DNA of 64,000 bases. Origin: Acidimicrobiia bacterium (GTDB lineage Bacteria; Actinomycetota; Acidimicrobiia; Acidimicrobiales; Aldehydirespiratoraceae). A model generated the notes under the pieces. It was not told the DNA's origin. It saw only the letters and a program-made list of their open reading frames with translations, and did not search any database. The stretch lies in NCBI GenBank assembly GCA_022819505.1, contig JAJEHD010000009.1, forward strand, positions 1 to 64,000, read 5' to 3'. A program made the translations under genes and the position numbers. Position 1 is the stretch's first letter, and every line of letters begins with the position of its first letter. This document shows positions 27,751 through 36,451 of the stretch, piece by piece.

Positions 27751-28680
27751 GTGAGCGGTCCGATTGCGGTGGTCCCGGACAGCCGGCCCGTGATGCATGG
27801 GGCGTTCACCGGCGCAGTCCGCGACGCGGGCGGCGAGGCGGTCGGCACCGCGGACCTGGCGAGCGCTCGGGCCATGATCTGGGCCGATCCCTATGCGGCC
27901 CACATGTACCCCGAACTCATCGCGTCCGCCCCTGCGGTGGAGTGGGTGCAGCTCCCGTACGCGGGCATCGAGCCGTTCGTGGATCATCTGGACCCGGGGC
28001 TGGTTTGGACCTGCGCCAAGGGCGTGTACGCCGACCCGGTGGCCGAATGGGCGATGGCGGCGCTGCTCATGGGCCTGCGGGACTTCCACCTGTTCGCGAG
28101 GGCCGGCTCCTGGTGCGCCGAGTCCGGGCGCAACCTGCTGGGAGCCAGGATCACCGTGCTGGGCGGCGGCGGCATCACCCGTTCGCTGCTGCGGCTGCTG
28201 GAGCCGTGGGGCTGCCAGGTGACCGTGGTGCGGCGCTCCGCCGACCCGGTGGCCGGTGCGGCCCGAACCTTCGCGCTAGGCGACGTGCACCTGGCAGTGG
28301 CCGGCGCGGACGCGGTGGTGGTGGCGTTGGCGCTCACTGACGAGACCCGCCATGTGGTGGACGCCGCCCTGCTGAAGGCGATGGGATCGCAGTGCTGGCT
28401 GGTGAACGTGGCCCGCGGCGGCCATGTGGACCATGACGCGCTGGGCGCGGCGCTGCGCTCCGGTGTGATCGCCGGGGCGGTTCTGGACGTGACCGACCCT
28501 GAGCCGCTGCCGGACAGCTCGGAGCTGTGGGGTCTGGCGAACTGCGTCATCACGCCCCACATCGGCAACACGCGCGAGATGGGGCTGCCGCTGATCACCA
28601 ACCGGGTGCGTGAGAACGTGGGTCGCTGGCTGGCTGGCGAGGAACTGCTAGGCCTAGTCGACGTAGCCCTCGGCTACTGA
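27751..28680 (+). CDS. NAD-binding D-isomer 2-hydroxyacid dehydrogenase
   Basis: ITVLGGGGITRSLLRLL nucleotide-binding motif, LVNVARGGHVDHDAL, ITPHIGNTREM. Confidence 0.85.
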   Translation: MSGPIAVVPDSRPVMHGAFTGAVRDAGGEAVGTADLASARAMIWADPYAAHMYPELIASAPAVEWVQLPYAGIEPFVDHLDPGLVWTCAKGVYADPVAEWAMAALLMGLRDFHLFARAGSWCAESGRNLLGARITVLGGGGITRSLLRLLEPWGCQVTVVRRSADPVAGAARTFALGDVHLAVAGADAVVVALALTDETRHVVDAALLKAMGSQCWLVNVARGGHVDHDALGAALRSGVIAGAVLDVTDPEPLPDSSELWGLANCVITPHIGNTREMGLPLITNRVRENVGRWLAGEELLGLVDVALGY

Positions 28681-28767
28681 CACCCGCCGCTGAGTTTAGA
28701 TATGACTTCAATATATTTTGTGATGTTACAATTGCAATGAGAGCGCCGGTCCGCTAGGGTCGAGGCC

Positions 28768-29094
28768 GTGGAGTCCGCACTGGTCACGATGGTCGCCGCT
28801 CTGCTGGTCGTCGTGGTCGGGAGCATCTACGAGCAGCGCCGCGAGGGAGCCAAGACCCGCGAGAAGCTGGACGAGAACACCGACGCCCTGCGAGAACTCG
28901 CCGCGCAGACGACCGCCCTCGAGGCCGGCCAACAGCATCTGCTCCAGGACTTCACGGAGCACCGCCGCACCACCGACAAGAACCACGACGAGGTCACCGG
29001 CAGCCTTGCCGACACCCGCGAGCGGCTGGCCCGCATTGAGGGACACCTCGGCATCGGCATCCCACCACCCAACTCCACCGGCGCCAACGGCTAG
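28768..29094 (+). CDS. Small single-TM coiled-coil protein (paralogue of 33367-33714)
   Basis: N-terminal TM, then YEQRREGAKTREKLDEN...DKNHDEVTGSLADTRERLARIEGHLGIG shared with the second copy. Confidence 0.75.
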   Translation: MESALVTMVAALLVVVVGSIYEQRREGAKTREKLDENTDALRELAAQTTALEAGQQHLLQDFTEHRRTTDKNHDEVTGSLADTRERLARIEGHLGIGIPPPNSTGANG

Positions 29095-29130
29095 ATCCTG
29101 GCCGAGTACTTGACACAGCCTTCTTGTTGG

Positions 29131-29155
29131 TGCAAACTAGTTTGCAATACAAACT
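29131..29155. promoter_or_regulatory. Overlapping palindromic operator (TGCAAACTAGTTTGCA plus AGTTTG-N5-CAAACT)
   Basis: Perfect 16-bp palindrome at 29131-29146 and perfect 6-bp inverted repeat 29139-29155, just upstream of 29177. Confidence 0.75.
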
Positions 29156-29176
29156 ATCTGCAGGGAGGCGGAGCAA

Positions 29177-29809
29177 GTGGAGACATTCGATGAGGGCGCA
29201 GACGCCCTGACAACCGAGGAGAGCTGGCAGGCGATCCATGCCACTATGGACGACGCCCGAAGCTCCCTGTACCTCGCCGGCAGCGCGACGATCCTGCTGC
29301 TCTGGGGCGTGATCATCTCAGTGGGGTTCCTGGCCCAGTACAGCATCCTCACGCTGGCACCGGACTTCGCCGAGCAGCGGCCGTGGTTCACGGGCCCACT
29401 GTGGGGTGGCATCGGGATGGTCGGAGGAGTGGGAAGCGGCATCATCGGGCACCGCGCCGGCCAGCGGCTTGCTGCCGGCGACGCGGCCCGCCGGGCCGGA
29501 CTGCGCGTGTTCTTCTTCTGGGTTTCGATCGTCGTGGGGGGATTCCTCATCCTGATGGTCGCCGGACTCATAGACGCGGACAGGGCGGAGGATGCGACAC
29601 GCGCCTGGATCGCGATCGTGGCCCTGGCGTACGTCCTGTTCGGAATCATCACCCGGGTGGTGATCGCTCTGACCGGCCTCGGCTTCGCAGTCGCATACTT
29701 TGTCCCCCACTACCTGCTCGGCGATGCCGCCCTGGCCGTGACCGGAGTGTTGACCCTGTTGACGTTCGGCCTCGGCTTCGCATGGATCCGCCGGACCGGC
29801 GAGTGGTGA
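29177..29809 (+). CDS. Multi-TM hypothetical membrane protein
   Basis: About six hydrophobic helices; GTG start after GGAGGCGG. Confidence 0.75.
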   Translation: METFDEGADALTTEESWQAIHATMDDARSSLYLAGSATILLLWGVIISVGFLAQYSILTLAPDFAEQRPWFTGPLWGGIGMVGGVGSGIIGHRAGQRLAAGDAARRAGLRVFFFWVSIVVGGFLILMVAGLIDADRAEDATRAWIAIVALAYVLFGIITRVVIALTGLGFAVAYFVPHYLLGDAALAVTGVLTLLTFGLGFAWIRRTGEW

Positions 29810-29816
29810 GCGGTCC

Positions 29817-30182
29817 GTGAACGACGAGGCCTCCCCCGCCGGGCACGGGGTCGTACTCGACGAGACCATCCATCAGCCGACCCGGCTGAGGATCATGACG
29901 CTGCTGGTCTCGGTTCCGGAGGAGGACCGGTTGGCCTACGGGTTCATCCAGCAGACCCTGGGGCTGACCGGCGGGAACCAGACCATCCATCTGCGCAAGC
30001 TCGAGGCCGCCGGGTTCCTGGCCATCACCAAGGAGTTCGAGGGCGCCAAGCCCCGCACCTGGGTCCAGGCCACCGCCTCCGGCAGGCAGGCCTTCACCAA
30101 GTACCTGTCGAACCTGGAGAGGGCCCTGGGAGTGCGCCTCCACGCGCCGGCCGGAGACGACGGACAAGCAGGCAAGCATTGA
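29817..30182 (+). CDS. Winged-helix transcriptional regulator
   Basis: IHQPTRLRIMTLLVSVPEEDRLAYGFIQQTLGLTGGNQTIHLRKLEAAGFLAITKEF. Confidence 0.85.
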   Translation: MNDEASPAGHGVVLDETIHQPTRLRIMTLLVSVPEEDRLAYGFIQQTLGLTGGNQTIHLRKLEAAGFLAITKEFEGAKPRTWVQATASGRQAFTKYLSNLERALGVRLHAPAGDDGQAGKH

Positions 30183-30871
30183 CCGGCCGCTACTTGGCGA
30201 AACTGCCCCCCATCGACATCGTGCCGATGGGACGAGTGACGCGCGTTCCCGATTGGCTTGGCGGTGGCTTCAGCGACACCTTCGACGTACGCAGCTTCGT
30301 GATCCATCACCCCGGCGGGCCGATTGTGGTTGATGCCGGGATCGGACGCGGCGATGCGCTCATCGACGAGCTCTACGAGCCGCAGACCGTCGATATCGGA
30401 GATGCGCTGGCGGCGTGCGGTGTGGCCCTGGAGGACATCCAGGCGCTCGTCCTCACCCACCTCCACTTCGACCATTGCGGCCAGGCAGGCCGGATCAGCG
30501 CCCCCACCTTCGTGCAACGCGCCGAATTGGAGGCGGCCCGTGCCCCGCATTACACGGTGCCGGAGTGGATCCCCGACGGCGATGTTCGGCCCGTCGACGG
30601 CGACTTCGTGATCGCAGCCGGCGTCGAGGTCATCGCCACGCCTGGGCATACACCCGGTCACCAGTCCGTCGTGGTCGAAGCCGATGGCGGCCGGGCTGTG
30701 ATCGTCGGACAGGCGTGCTACCGGGCTCACGACTTTGCGGCACCCGAACCGGTGCCGGACTGCGACGAGGACAGCATGCACGTCGCACGGTCGTCCATCG
30801 AGCGGCTTCGAGCCCTAGCGCCGGCTGAGTTCTTCTTCAGCCACGACAACCAGGTTCTCCAAATGGAGTAG
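30179..30871 (+). CDS. MBL-fold hydrolase, lactonase-like
   Basis: LVLTHLHFDHCGQAG (HxHxDH), TPGHTPGHQSVVVE; TTG start overlaps upstream stop. Confidence 0.88.
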   Translation: MTGRYLAKLPPIDIVPMGRVTRVPDWLGGGFSDTFDVRSFVIHHPGGPIVVDAGIGRGDALIDELYEPQTVDIGDALAACGVALEDIQALVLTHLHFDHCGQAGRISAPTFVQRAELEAARAPHYTVPEWIPDGDVRPVDGDFVIAAGVEVIATPGHTPGHQSVVVEADGGRAVIVGQACYRAHDFAAPEPVPDCDEDSMHVARSSIERLRALAPAEFFFSHDNQVLQME

Positions 30872-30909
30872 CATTTATTTTAATGCTTTTGCTTGTAAAT
30901 GCTCGATAA

Positions 30910-32547
30910 ATGTCACACAGCTATGGCATGATGTTGAACATGGTCATGAACACGGCACGGCGGGTGCGGGCAGGGCTGGCGGAGTTGATCGGGCTGGTGA
31001 ACGATCCGGCGATGCCGACTTCGGATCTGCGGGTGGTGCTGGCGGAGTGCAAGGCCTTTGGTGGGCAGTTGGCGGTGTTGCAGGCGGATGCGGCTGCGGG
31101 GTTGGCGGTTCGTGAGCGCCACGGTGACGGTGGTGTGGGGGTGTTGGCGCAGGCTGCGGGGTTGTCCAAGCGGGACGCAGCCAGTCAGGTCAAGACGGTG
31201 GAGAGGCTCCAGGAGATGCCCGCAGCGCGCGACGCGCTGGCGAGCGGTGAGATCTCTGTGGCGAACGCCAAGACCCTCGTGGCGGCTTCGGAGAGAACCA
31301 GCGCCGACCAGGTGGAGCACGACGAGGATCTGTTGGCTCAGGCTGCGGTGTTGTCAGCGGACCAGTTCACCCGAGAGGCGGGCCGGTGGGCGGCGCGGCG
31401 TCAGGCTGATGACGGCGAGGAGCGGTACCGCCGCCAGCGGGCTCGGCGGCGGTTGGGATTCTGGGACGGCGATGACGGGATGGTGCATCTGCGGGGCGAG
31501 TTGGACCCGGTGACCGGCGCCAAGGTGCGCAAGCGGTTCTTGCAGGAGTCCGAGCGGCTGCGCCGCCAGGACCTGCACAGCCCTGGCGGCGACAAGCGCA
31601 GCCCCAACCAGCGCATGGCCGACGCCTTGGACACGCTGACCTCGCACGGCAGCATCTACTCGCAGGCTGACAGGTCGAGACCCGGTGGGCCCGGCGGTAG
31701 CGGCACCGGTCCCGGCACCAGAGACGACGATGGCTCGCGCGAGCGTGACCCAAGCGAGGATCGAAGCAGCGTGAGCCAGATCGCGCGAGGCGGCGGGAGC
31801 CAGGCCAGCGACGAGGCGAGTCCGGCCGATCACGCCGGCCTGAACCGGGCCGGTGACAACGGTGTCGGCGGCAAGTGCGGATGTGGGGGCCGGAAGCCGT
31901 CGGCTGATGTCACAATCGTGCAGCATCTCAGCGCGGACGGCACCGACGCGTTCGCAGAGGTCGCCGGGGGCGGTGTGATCCCCCAGAGTGTGCTCGAGGA
32001 GCATTTCTGCGACGCGGCGATCAAGGGGGTGGTGTTCAGCTCAGAGGGGCTGCCGCTGTGGCACGGCCACACCAAACGGATCGCCACCAAAGCCCAGATG
32101 AACGCGCTGCGGGCCCGATACGGGGCCTGCGGCGGCTGCGGCGCGGACATGTGGATCTGCGACGGCCACCACATAAGGCCGGTGTCACAAGGCGGGCCCA
32201 CCAACATCGACAACATGATGCTGTTGTGCTGGTGCTGCCACCAGAAAGTGCATCATCACGGCTGGCGGGTCGTGCCCGACGGGCGGGGCCTCTACACCAT
32301 CGCCCCACCCGAACGGATCCGCCACGGGCCCGCACACGCCCCCGACCCGCCACCCGCGCACGGACCACCACACGGACGCGACCGCCGGCCGGCCGCAACG
32401 CCCGAACCGGTGAGACCCGAGCCACCCCGAAGCGGCGCCCAGCGAGCCGCACCACCCGAACCGGCAAGACCCGAGTCGTCCCGGCTGGGCCCGGCCGAGC
32501 CCAGCAGGCCACCACCCAAGGCTGAGCCGCTGTTCACTGGCGTGTAG
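30910..32547 (+). CDS. DUF222 / HNH-endonuclease (13E12-type) protein
   Basis: DUF222-like N-half; HNH CGGCGADMWICDGHHIRPVSQGGPTNIDNMMLLCWCCHQKVHHHGW; P/R-rich C-tail. Confidence 0.88.
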   Translation: MSHSYGMMLNMVMNTARRVRAGLAELIGLVNDPAMPTSDLRVVLAECKAFGGQLAVLQADAAAGLAVRERHGDGGVGVLAQAAGLSKRDAASQVKTVERLQEMPAARDALASGEISVANAKTLVAASERTSADQVEHDEDLLAQAAVLSADQFTREAGRWAARRQADDGEERYRRQRARRRLGFWDGDDGMVHLRGELDPVTGAKVRKRFLQESERLRRQDLHSPGGDKRSPNQRMADALDTLTSHGSIYSQADRSRPGGPGGSGTGPGTRDDDGSRERDPSEDRSSVSQIARGGGSQASDEASPADHAGLNRAGDNGVGGKCGCGGRKPSADVTIVQHLSADGTDAFAEVAGGGVIPQSVLEEHFCDAAIKGVVFSSEGLPLWHGHTKRIATKAQMNALRARYGACGGCGADMWICDGHHIRPVSQGGPTNIDNMMLLCWCCHQKVHHHGWRVVPDGRGLYTIAPPERIRHGPAHAPDPPPAHGPPHGRDRRPAATPEPVRPEPPRSGAQRAAPPEPARPESSRLGPAEPSRPPPKAEPLFTGV

Positions 32548-32627
32548 CCAGCGCACGACGCTGACACCGCACCGCCGAGGTCCAACACCAACCAGCCAGT
32601 GGCACAAGGCTGACGCAGCAACAGGAG

Positions 32628-33236
32628 CTAGTCGCTGTGGTTCGCTCCGGCGAGGTATTGGACTCCTAGCCAGGAGCCGATCATGCCGCCGGCGGTGGAG
32701 AGGGCTAGGTCGCCCACGGTGTCCTCATAGGTGAGGGCCAGACCGCCGCCGGCTCCGGTCTCGGCCACGATCCACTCCGCGATCTCCCACCCGACGATGG
32801 CCAGAGCTCCGACGCCTGCACCCAGCAGCCACGAGTCGGCCTTGGACACCGCGTACGCCGACCCGCCCCGGCGGAATCGCCAGGCGTGGAACGATGCCAC
32901 CAGCAGCACCCAGCTCACGGTGTGCAGCACATCGTCGGTGGCCTCGTAGGAGTCGTAGAAGCCGACGAGGTTGCCCAGCGTGTCGAGCAGGAACGGCGCC
33001 ACCAGCAGCACGTCCGCGGTCGCCGGATAGGGCCGGAAGCGCCGCCGCCACGCCAGCGGCACCACCACGGCCGACAGCATGAACAGCGGGAACCGGAAGG
33101 CCATGCCCTTGCCCTCGAGCTGGTCCAGCGGCACCGTCAGCGCCACCACGAACGCCAGAGTCAGCGCGACCTTGATCCCGATGGCCGCCGGGACCGCTCC
33201 CCGGCGAGCGTCCAGACGTTCGGCTCCTGTGCTCAC
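32628..33236 (-). CDS. Multi-TM membrane protein (DUF2238-like)
   Basis: Hydrophobic helices with LLDTLGNLVGFYDS...DDVLHTVSWVLL and GWEIAEWIV...YEDTVGDLALSTAGGMIGSWLG. Confidence 0.7.
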   Translation of the reverse strand: MSTGAERLDARRGAVPAAIGIKVALTLAFVVALTVPLDQLEGKGMAFRFPLFMLSAVVVPLAWRRRFRPYPATADVLLVAPFLLDTLGNLVGFYDSYEATDDVLHTVSWVLLVASFHAWRFRRGGSAYAVSKADSWLLGAGVGALAIVGWEIAEWIVAETGAGGGLALTYEDTVGDLALSTAGGMIGSWLGVQYLAGANHSD

Positions 33237-33366
33237 CGAGTCAGCTTATGCAGCACCATCAGAGCGCCTCCCACCAGCAGGATCAGGGCGCCGTTCTATA
33301 GCGAACTTCAATGATCCTTGTTGCATTAGAGTTGTATTCCTCGTGCAGCGCTCCTAAGGTTGTGAC

Positions 33367-33714
33367 ATGGATGCTGCGCTGCTGACGATGATCACGGCCC
33401 TGCTGGCCGCGGTGCTGGCCAGCGGCTACGAGCAGCGCCGCGACGGGATCAAGACGCGCGACAAGCTAGACGAGACCAACAGCACTGTCCGCGAGCTCGC
33501 GGCCCGCACGACGATCCTAGAGGCCAGCCACCAGAACCTGCGGCGAGACCTGGGGGACCTGCGGCAAGACTTCGGGGAACACCGCCGCGTCACCGACAAG
33601 AACCACGCCGAGATCACCGGAAGCCTCGCCGACGCTCGCGAGCGGCTGGCCCGCATCGAGGGGCATCTGGGCATCGGAGGACCACCCTCCGACCAGAACG
33701 ATCCGAGTGGCTAG
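33367..33714 (+). CDS. Small single-TM coiled-coil protein (paralogue of 28768-29094)
   Basis: TM, then YEQRRDGIKTRDKLDETN...DKNHAEITGSLADARERLARIEGHLGIGGPP. Confidence 0.75.
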   Translation: MDAALLTMITALLAAVLASGYEQRRDGIKTRDKLDETNSTVRELAARTTILEASHQNLRRDLGDLRQDFGEHRRVTDKNHAEITGSLADARERLARIEGHLGIGGPPSDQNDPSG

Positions 33715-33737
33715 AACTCGTCCACGCTCAGCGGTGC

Positions 33738-34589
33738 CTAGCCAACGATGTTGCGGAGTTCGGCGAGGCGGGGAACGACCACCTCGGCGATGATCCTGGA
33801 CCTGTCAGCCGGTGGGGCCATGACGGCCTCGCCCCAGAGCGCCCGGCCGGCCATGAATCCCGAGCAGCCCGCCGACACCGCCGCCTCTACCTGGTCGCGG
33901 TAGGACCGGTAGGAGCCGCCGCCCGACAGCAGCGTCCATGGCATGTGGCACCGTTCGCTGATCTCGGCGCACGCCTCCACCCAGACGCTGCGGTCGGGCT
34001 CGCGGACCGGGTCCACCGGGAAGGGCAGCTTCAGCAGATGGGGGTCCATGGCCGCGAAGCGCTCCACCGTCTCGATCACCAGCCTGCGGCGGGCCGACGG
34101 ATCGTCCAGGCCGTAGAACAGCGGCTCCAGCACCAAGGGCACGCCGACACGGCGGCACTCGGACAGGATCTCGGCGACCGCCTGCTCCTGGGCCGCGGCG
34201 TGCCCGGGGCGATCGGGACGGTAGAACGCCAGCAGCTTGGCCGCGGCCGCCCCCGACGCAACGGCCGCGGCCACCGACCAGCCCTCCAGGATCTGGACCG
34301 CCCCGGCCTCCGGGTCGGCCGCATATCCCTGAGCCTCCAGGGCGGCGGTGAAGCCCACCCCGGCGGGCAGCGTGCCGTCGAGCAGCTGCGGGATCGAGTA
34401 CTCGGGCTCCAGCATCACGCCGGTGGCCCCGGCGGCCAGCGCGCCTACCAGCACACGCTTCAGATCAGTGATGTCGGCGGCGCTTACGGAGTGGGGATCC
34501 GTGGGTGCCAGCACCGCCCGCATCGAGTCCCGATGGTCGATGGCGAGCACCCCGAAGCGCCCGCCATCGGATATGCCGTCCAGACTCAC
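33738..34589 (-). CDS. LacD-like class I aldolase in inositol cluster
   Basis: FGVLAIDHRDSMRAVLAP, GVMLEPEYSIPQLLDG, AKLLAFYRPD, CSGFMAGRALWGEA; GTGA overlap with iolB. Confidence 0.75.
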   Translation of the reverse strand: MSLDGISDGGRFGVLAIDHRDSMRAVLAPTDPHSVSAADITDLKRVLVGALAAGATGVMLEPEYSIPQLLDGTLPAGVGFTAALEAQGYAADPEAGAVQILEGWSVAAAVASGAAAAKLLAFYRPDRPGHAAAQEQAVAEILSECRRVGVPLVLEPLFYGLDDPSARRRLVIETVERFAAMDPHLLKLPFPVDPVREPDRSVWVEACAEISERCHMPWTLLSGGGSYRSYRDQVEAAVSAGCSGFMAGRALWGEAVMAPPADRSRIIAEVVVPRLAELRNIVG

Positions 34590-35446
34590 TCCCGGACCCC
34601 CGGACCGTCGGGGGTCACTACCGGCAGGCCCCACTCCCCCGCCTTCCAGTCGGCCTCGATCCAGGTGTGCTCGGCCATGAAGCACGGCGGCGTCCGGCGC
34701 TCGTCGTGGAGGAGCTCGCCGGCCAGGTAGTTCAGGAAGTACATGTTGGATCCCGGGCAGGCCACCGAGGTGTGGTAGCCCTTCGGGACCAGCGCCACGT
34801 CACCGTCGGTCACCACCATGGCGTCGTCGTAAGACTCGTCGTCACGCCAGTTGCGGTGCATGGCGTAGCCCTCGGGGCGGTCGAGGCGGAAGTAGTACAC
34901 CTCCTCCAGGTAGGGCGAGCCGTCCCGGCCGTCGTGGCAGTGCGGCGGCCAGCCCGACCAGGTGCCCCGGGGCACGTACACCTCATAGAGGATCAGCCGC
35001 TCCGCGGGCAGCGGATGGGACAGCGAGTGGACCACCTGACGGTAGGCCTGCCCGCCGCCCCGGATCTCGATGCGCATCTCCGACGGGTCGAACACCCGGA
35101 CCGGATAGCGACCCTCGGCCGGGGCCGAGCCGACGGACGCCTGGAGCCCCGACTCCGACTCGATCCGGTACGGCGTGCCCGGCGGCAGGTACACGATCCT
35201 CGCCATCTCGGTGAACACCGAGTCCCGGCTCAGCTCCACCACCATCTCCTCTCCGATGTGGACCCGACCCCGGCCGGCCAGAGGCACGATGGCGGTCTCC
35301 CGGTCGGCCTGCACGCCCGACCAGGGCGCGCCAGCGGCCACGTCGACCACGCCGAACTCGACGTGGTCCCAGCCGGCCGACTCCGGCGTCACGTGCAGGA
35401 TCCGTCCCGGCCCCTCGGTCGGGCGGATCAGCGACGAAGATGTCAT
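34586..35446 (-). CDS. iolB: 5-deoxy-glucuronate isomerase
   Basis: VYVPRGTWSGWPPHCHDGRDGSPYLEEVYYFRLDRPEGYAMHRNW...VALVPKGYHTSVACPGSNMYFLNYLAG. Confidence 0.95.
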   Translation of the reverse strand: MTSSSLIRPTEGPGRILHVTPESAGWDHVEFGVVDVAAGAPWSGVQADRETAIVPLAGRGRVHIGEEMVVELSRDSVFTEMARIVYLPPGTPYRIESESGLQASVGSAPAEGRYPVRVFDPSEMRIEIRGGGQAYRQVVHSLSHPLPAERLILYEVYVPRGTWSGWPPHCHDGRDGSPYLEEVYYFRLDRPEGYAMHRNWRDDESYDDAMVVTDGDVALVPKGYHTSVACPGSNMYFLNYLAGELLHDERRTPPCFMAEHTWIEADWKAGEWGLPVVTPDGPGVRE

Positions 35447-35468
35447 GTTTGCTCCTGATCGTGTGTAC

Positions 35469-36434
35469 TCACGCAGCCAGACTTCCGGTGGTGCGCTCGT
35501 GGCGGAACCGGGCCAGCAGCTCGCGGATGCCGGGGGGCTCGTAGCCGAGGACCTCGCGGGTGCGTCGCACGGTCAGGCTGGTGTCGTAAGGGATCGGGAA
35601 CTCCCCCACCGCTCCCACCGCACTGGTGTCGGGGGGTGTCGAACTCAGCAGGGACGGGTCGAGATCGAAGACGTCGCAGGCGATCCGGGCCAACTCCATT
35701 CGGCCCACCGACTCGGCTCCGCAGCAGTGGAAGATTCCCGTGGCCGATGCGTCGGCCGCGATCCGCCACATGACCTCTGCGCACTCGCTGGCCAGCGACG
35801 GGCTGGCCACCATGTTGATGTTGTCGGCCTCCCACACCGCGAAGGGCCGTCCCTCCTCCAGCGCGTCCACGATCGAGGTGACGAAGTAGCCGAAGCCGCC
35901 GTCCTGCACCCTGGGCGTCGAGTCCCGCATCCAGTGCATGCCGCTTACTGCCGACACCCGGGCCACCGCCGCCCGTGCCGCGCCCAGCATCGCGGCCTGC
36001 TCGCTGGCCATCTTGAGCACCCCGTAGAGGTTCACCGGGTTGGGCGGCGTGTCCTCGTCGGCGCCGGCCTGGGTGCCGTCGAACACCCAGTCGGTCGAGA
36101 CCAGGATCAGCTTGGCCTCGACGCGGTCAGCGGCCCGGGCCAGGCTCTCGGTGGTGCCGACGAAGCTGCGCCAGGCCAGGTCCCGGTCGGCGTACATGGC
36201 CGCGAAGTCGTTGAGGATCATCGAGTGGACGATCACGTCGGGATCGAATTCGTCCACGCTGGCCTGAACGGCCCCGTCGTCGAGCAGGTCCAGGGGCTCT
36301 GCGGTGAAGCCGTCGGTGTCGGCAGGAACGAAACGGTGGACCGGGCAGTGCACGGTGGCGCCGTGGCGATCGGCGAACACCTTGACGATGTTCGACCCGA
36401 CGAATCCGGTCCCCCCGGTCACATAGGCGCGCAC
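35469..36434 (-). CDS. NAD-dependent epimerase / RmlD-like reductase
   Basis: VRAYVTGGTGFVGSNIVKVF, LILVSTDWVFDGTQAG, NLYGVLKMASE. Confidence 0.85.
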   Translation of the reverse strand: MRAYVTGGTGFVGSNIVKVFADRHGATVHCPVHRFVPADTDGFTAEPLDLLDDGAVQASVDEFDPDVIVHSMILNDFAAMYADRDLAWRSFVGTTESLARAADRVEAKLILVSTDWVFDGTQAGADEDTPPNPVNLYGVLKMASEQAAMLGAARAAVARVSAVSGMHWMRDSTPRVQDGGFGYFVTSIVDALEEGRPFAVWEADNINMVASPSLASECAEVMWRIAADASATGIFHCCGAESVGRMELARIACDVFDLDPSLLSSTPPDTSAVGAVGEFPIPYDTSLTVRRTREVLGYEPPGIRELLARFRHERTTGSLAA

Positions 36435-36451
36435 GGTCGAATCTCCCTCGT

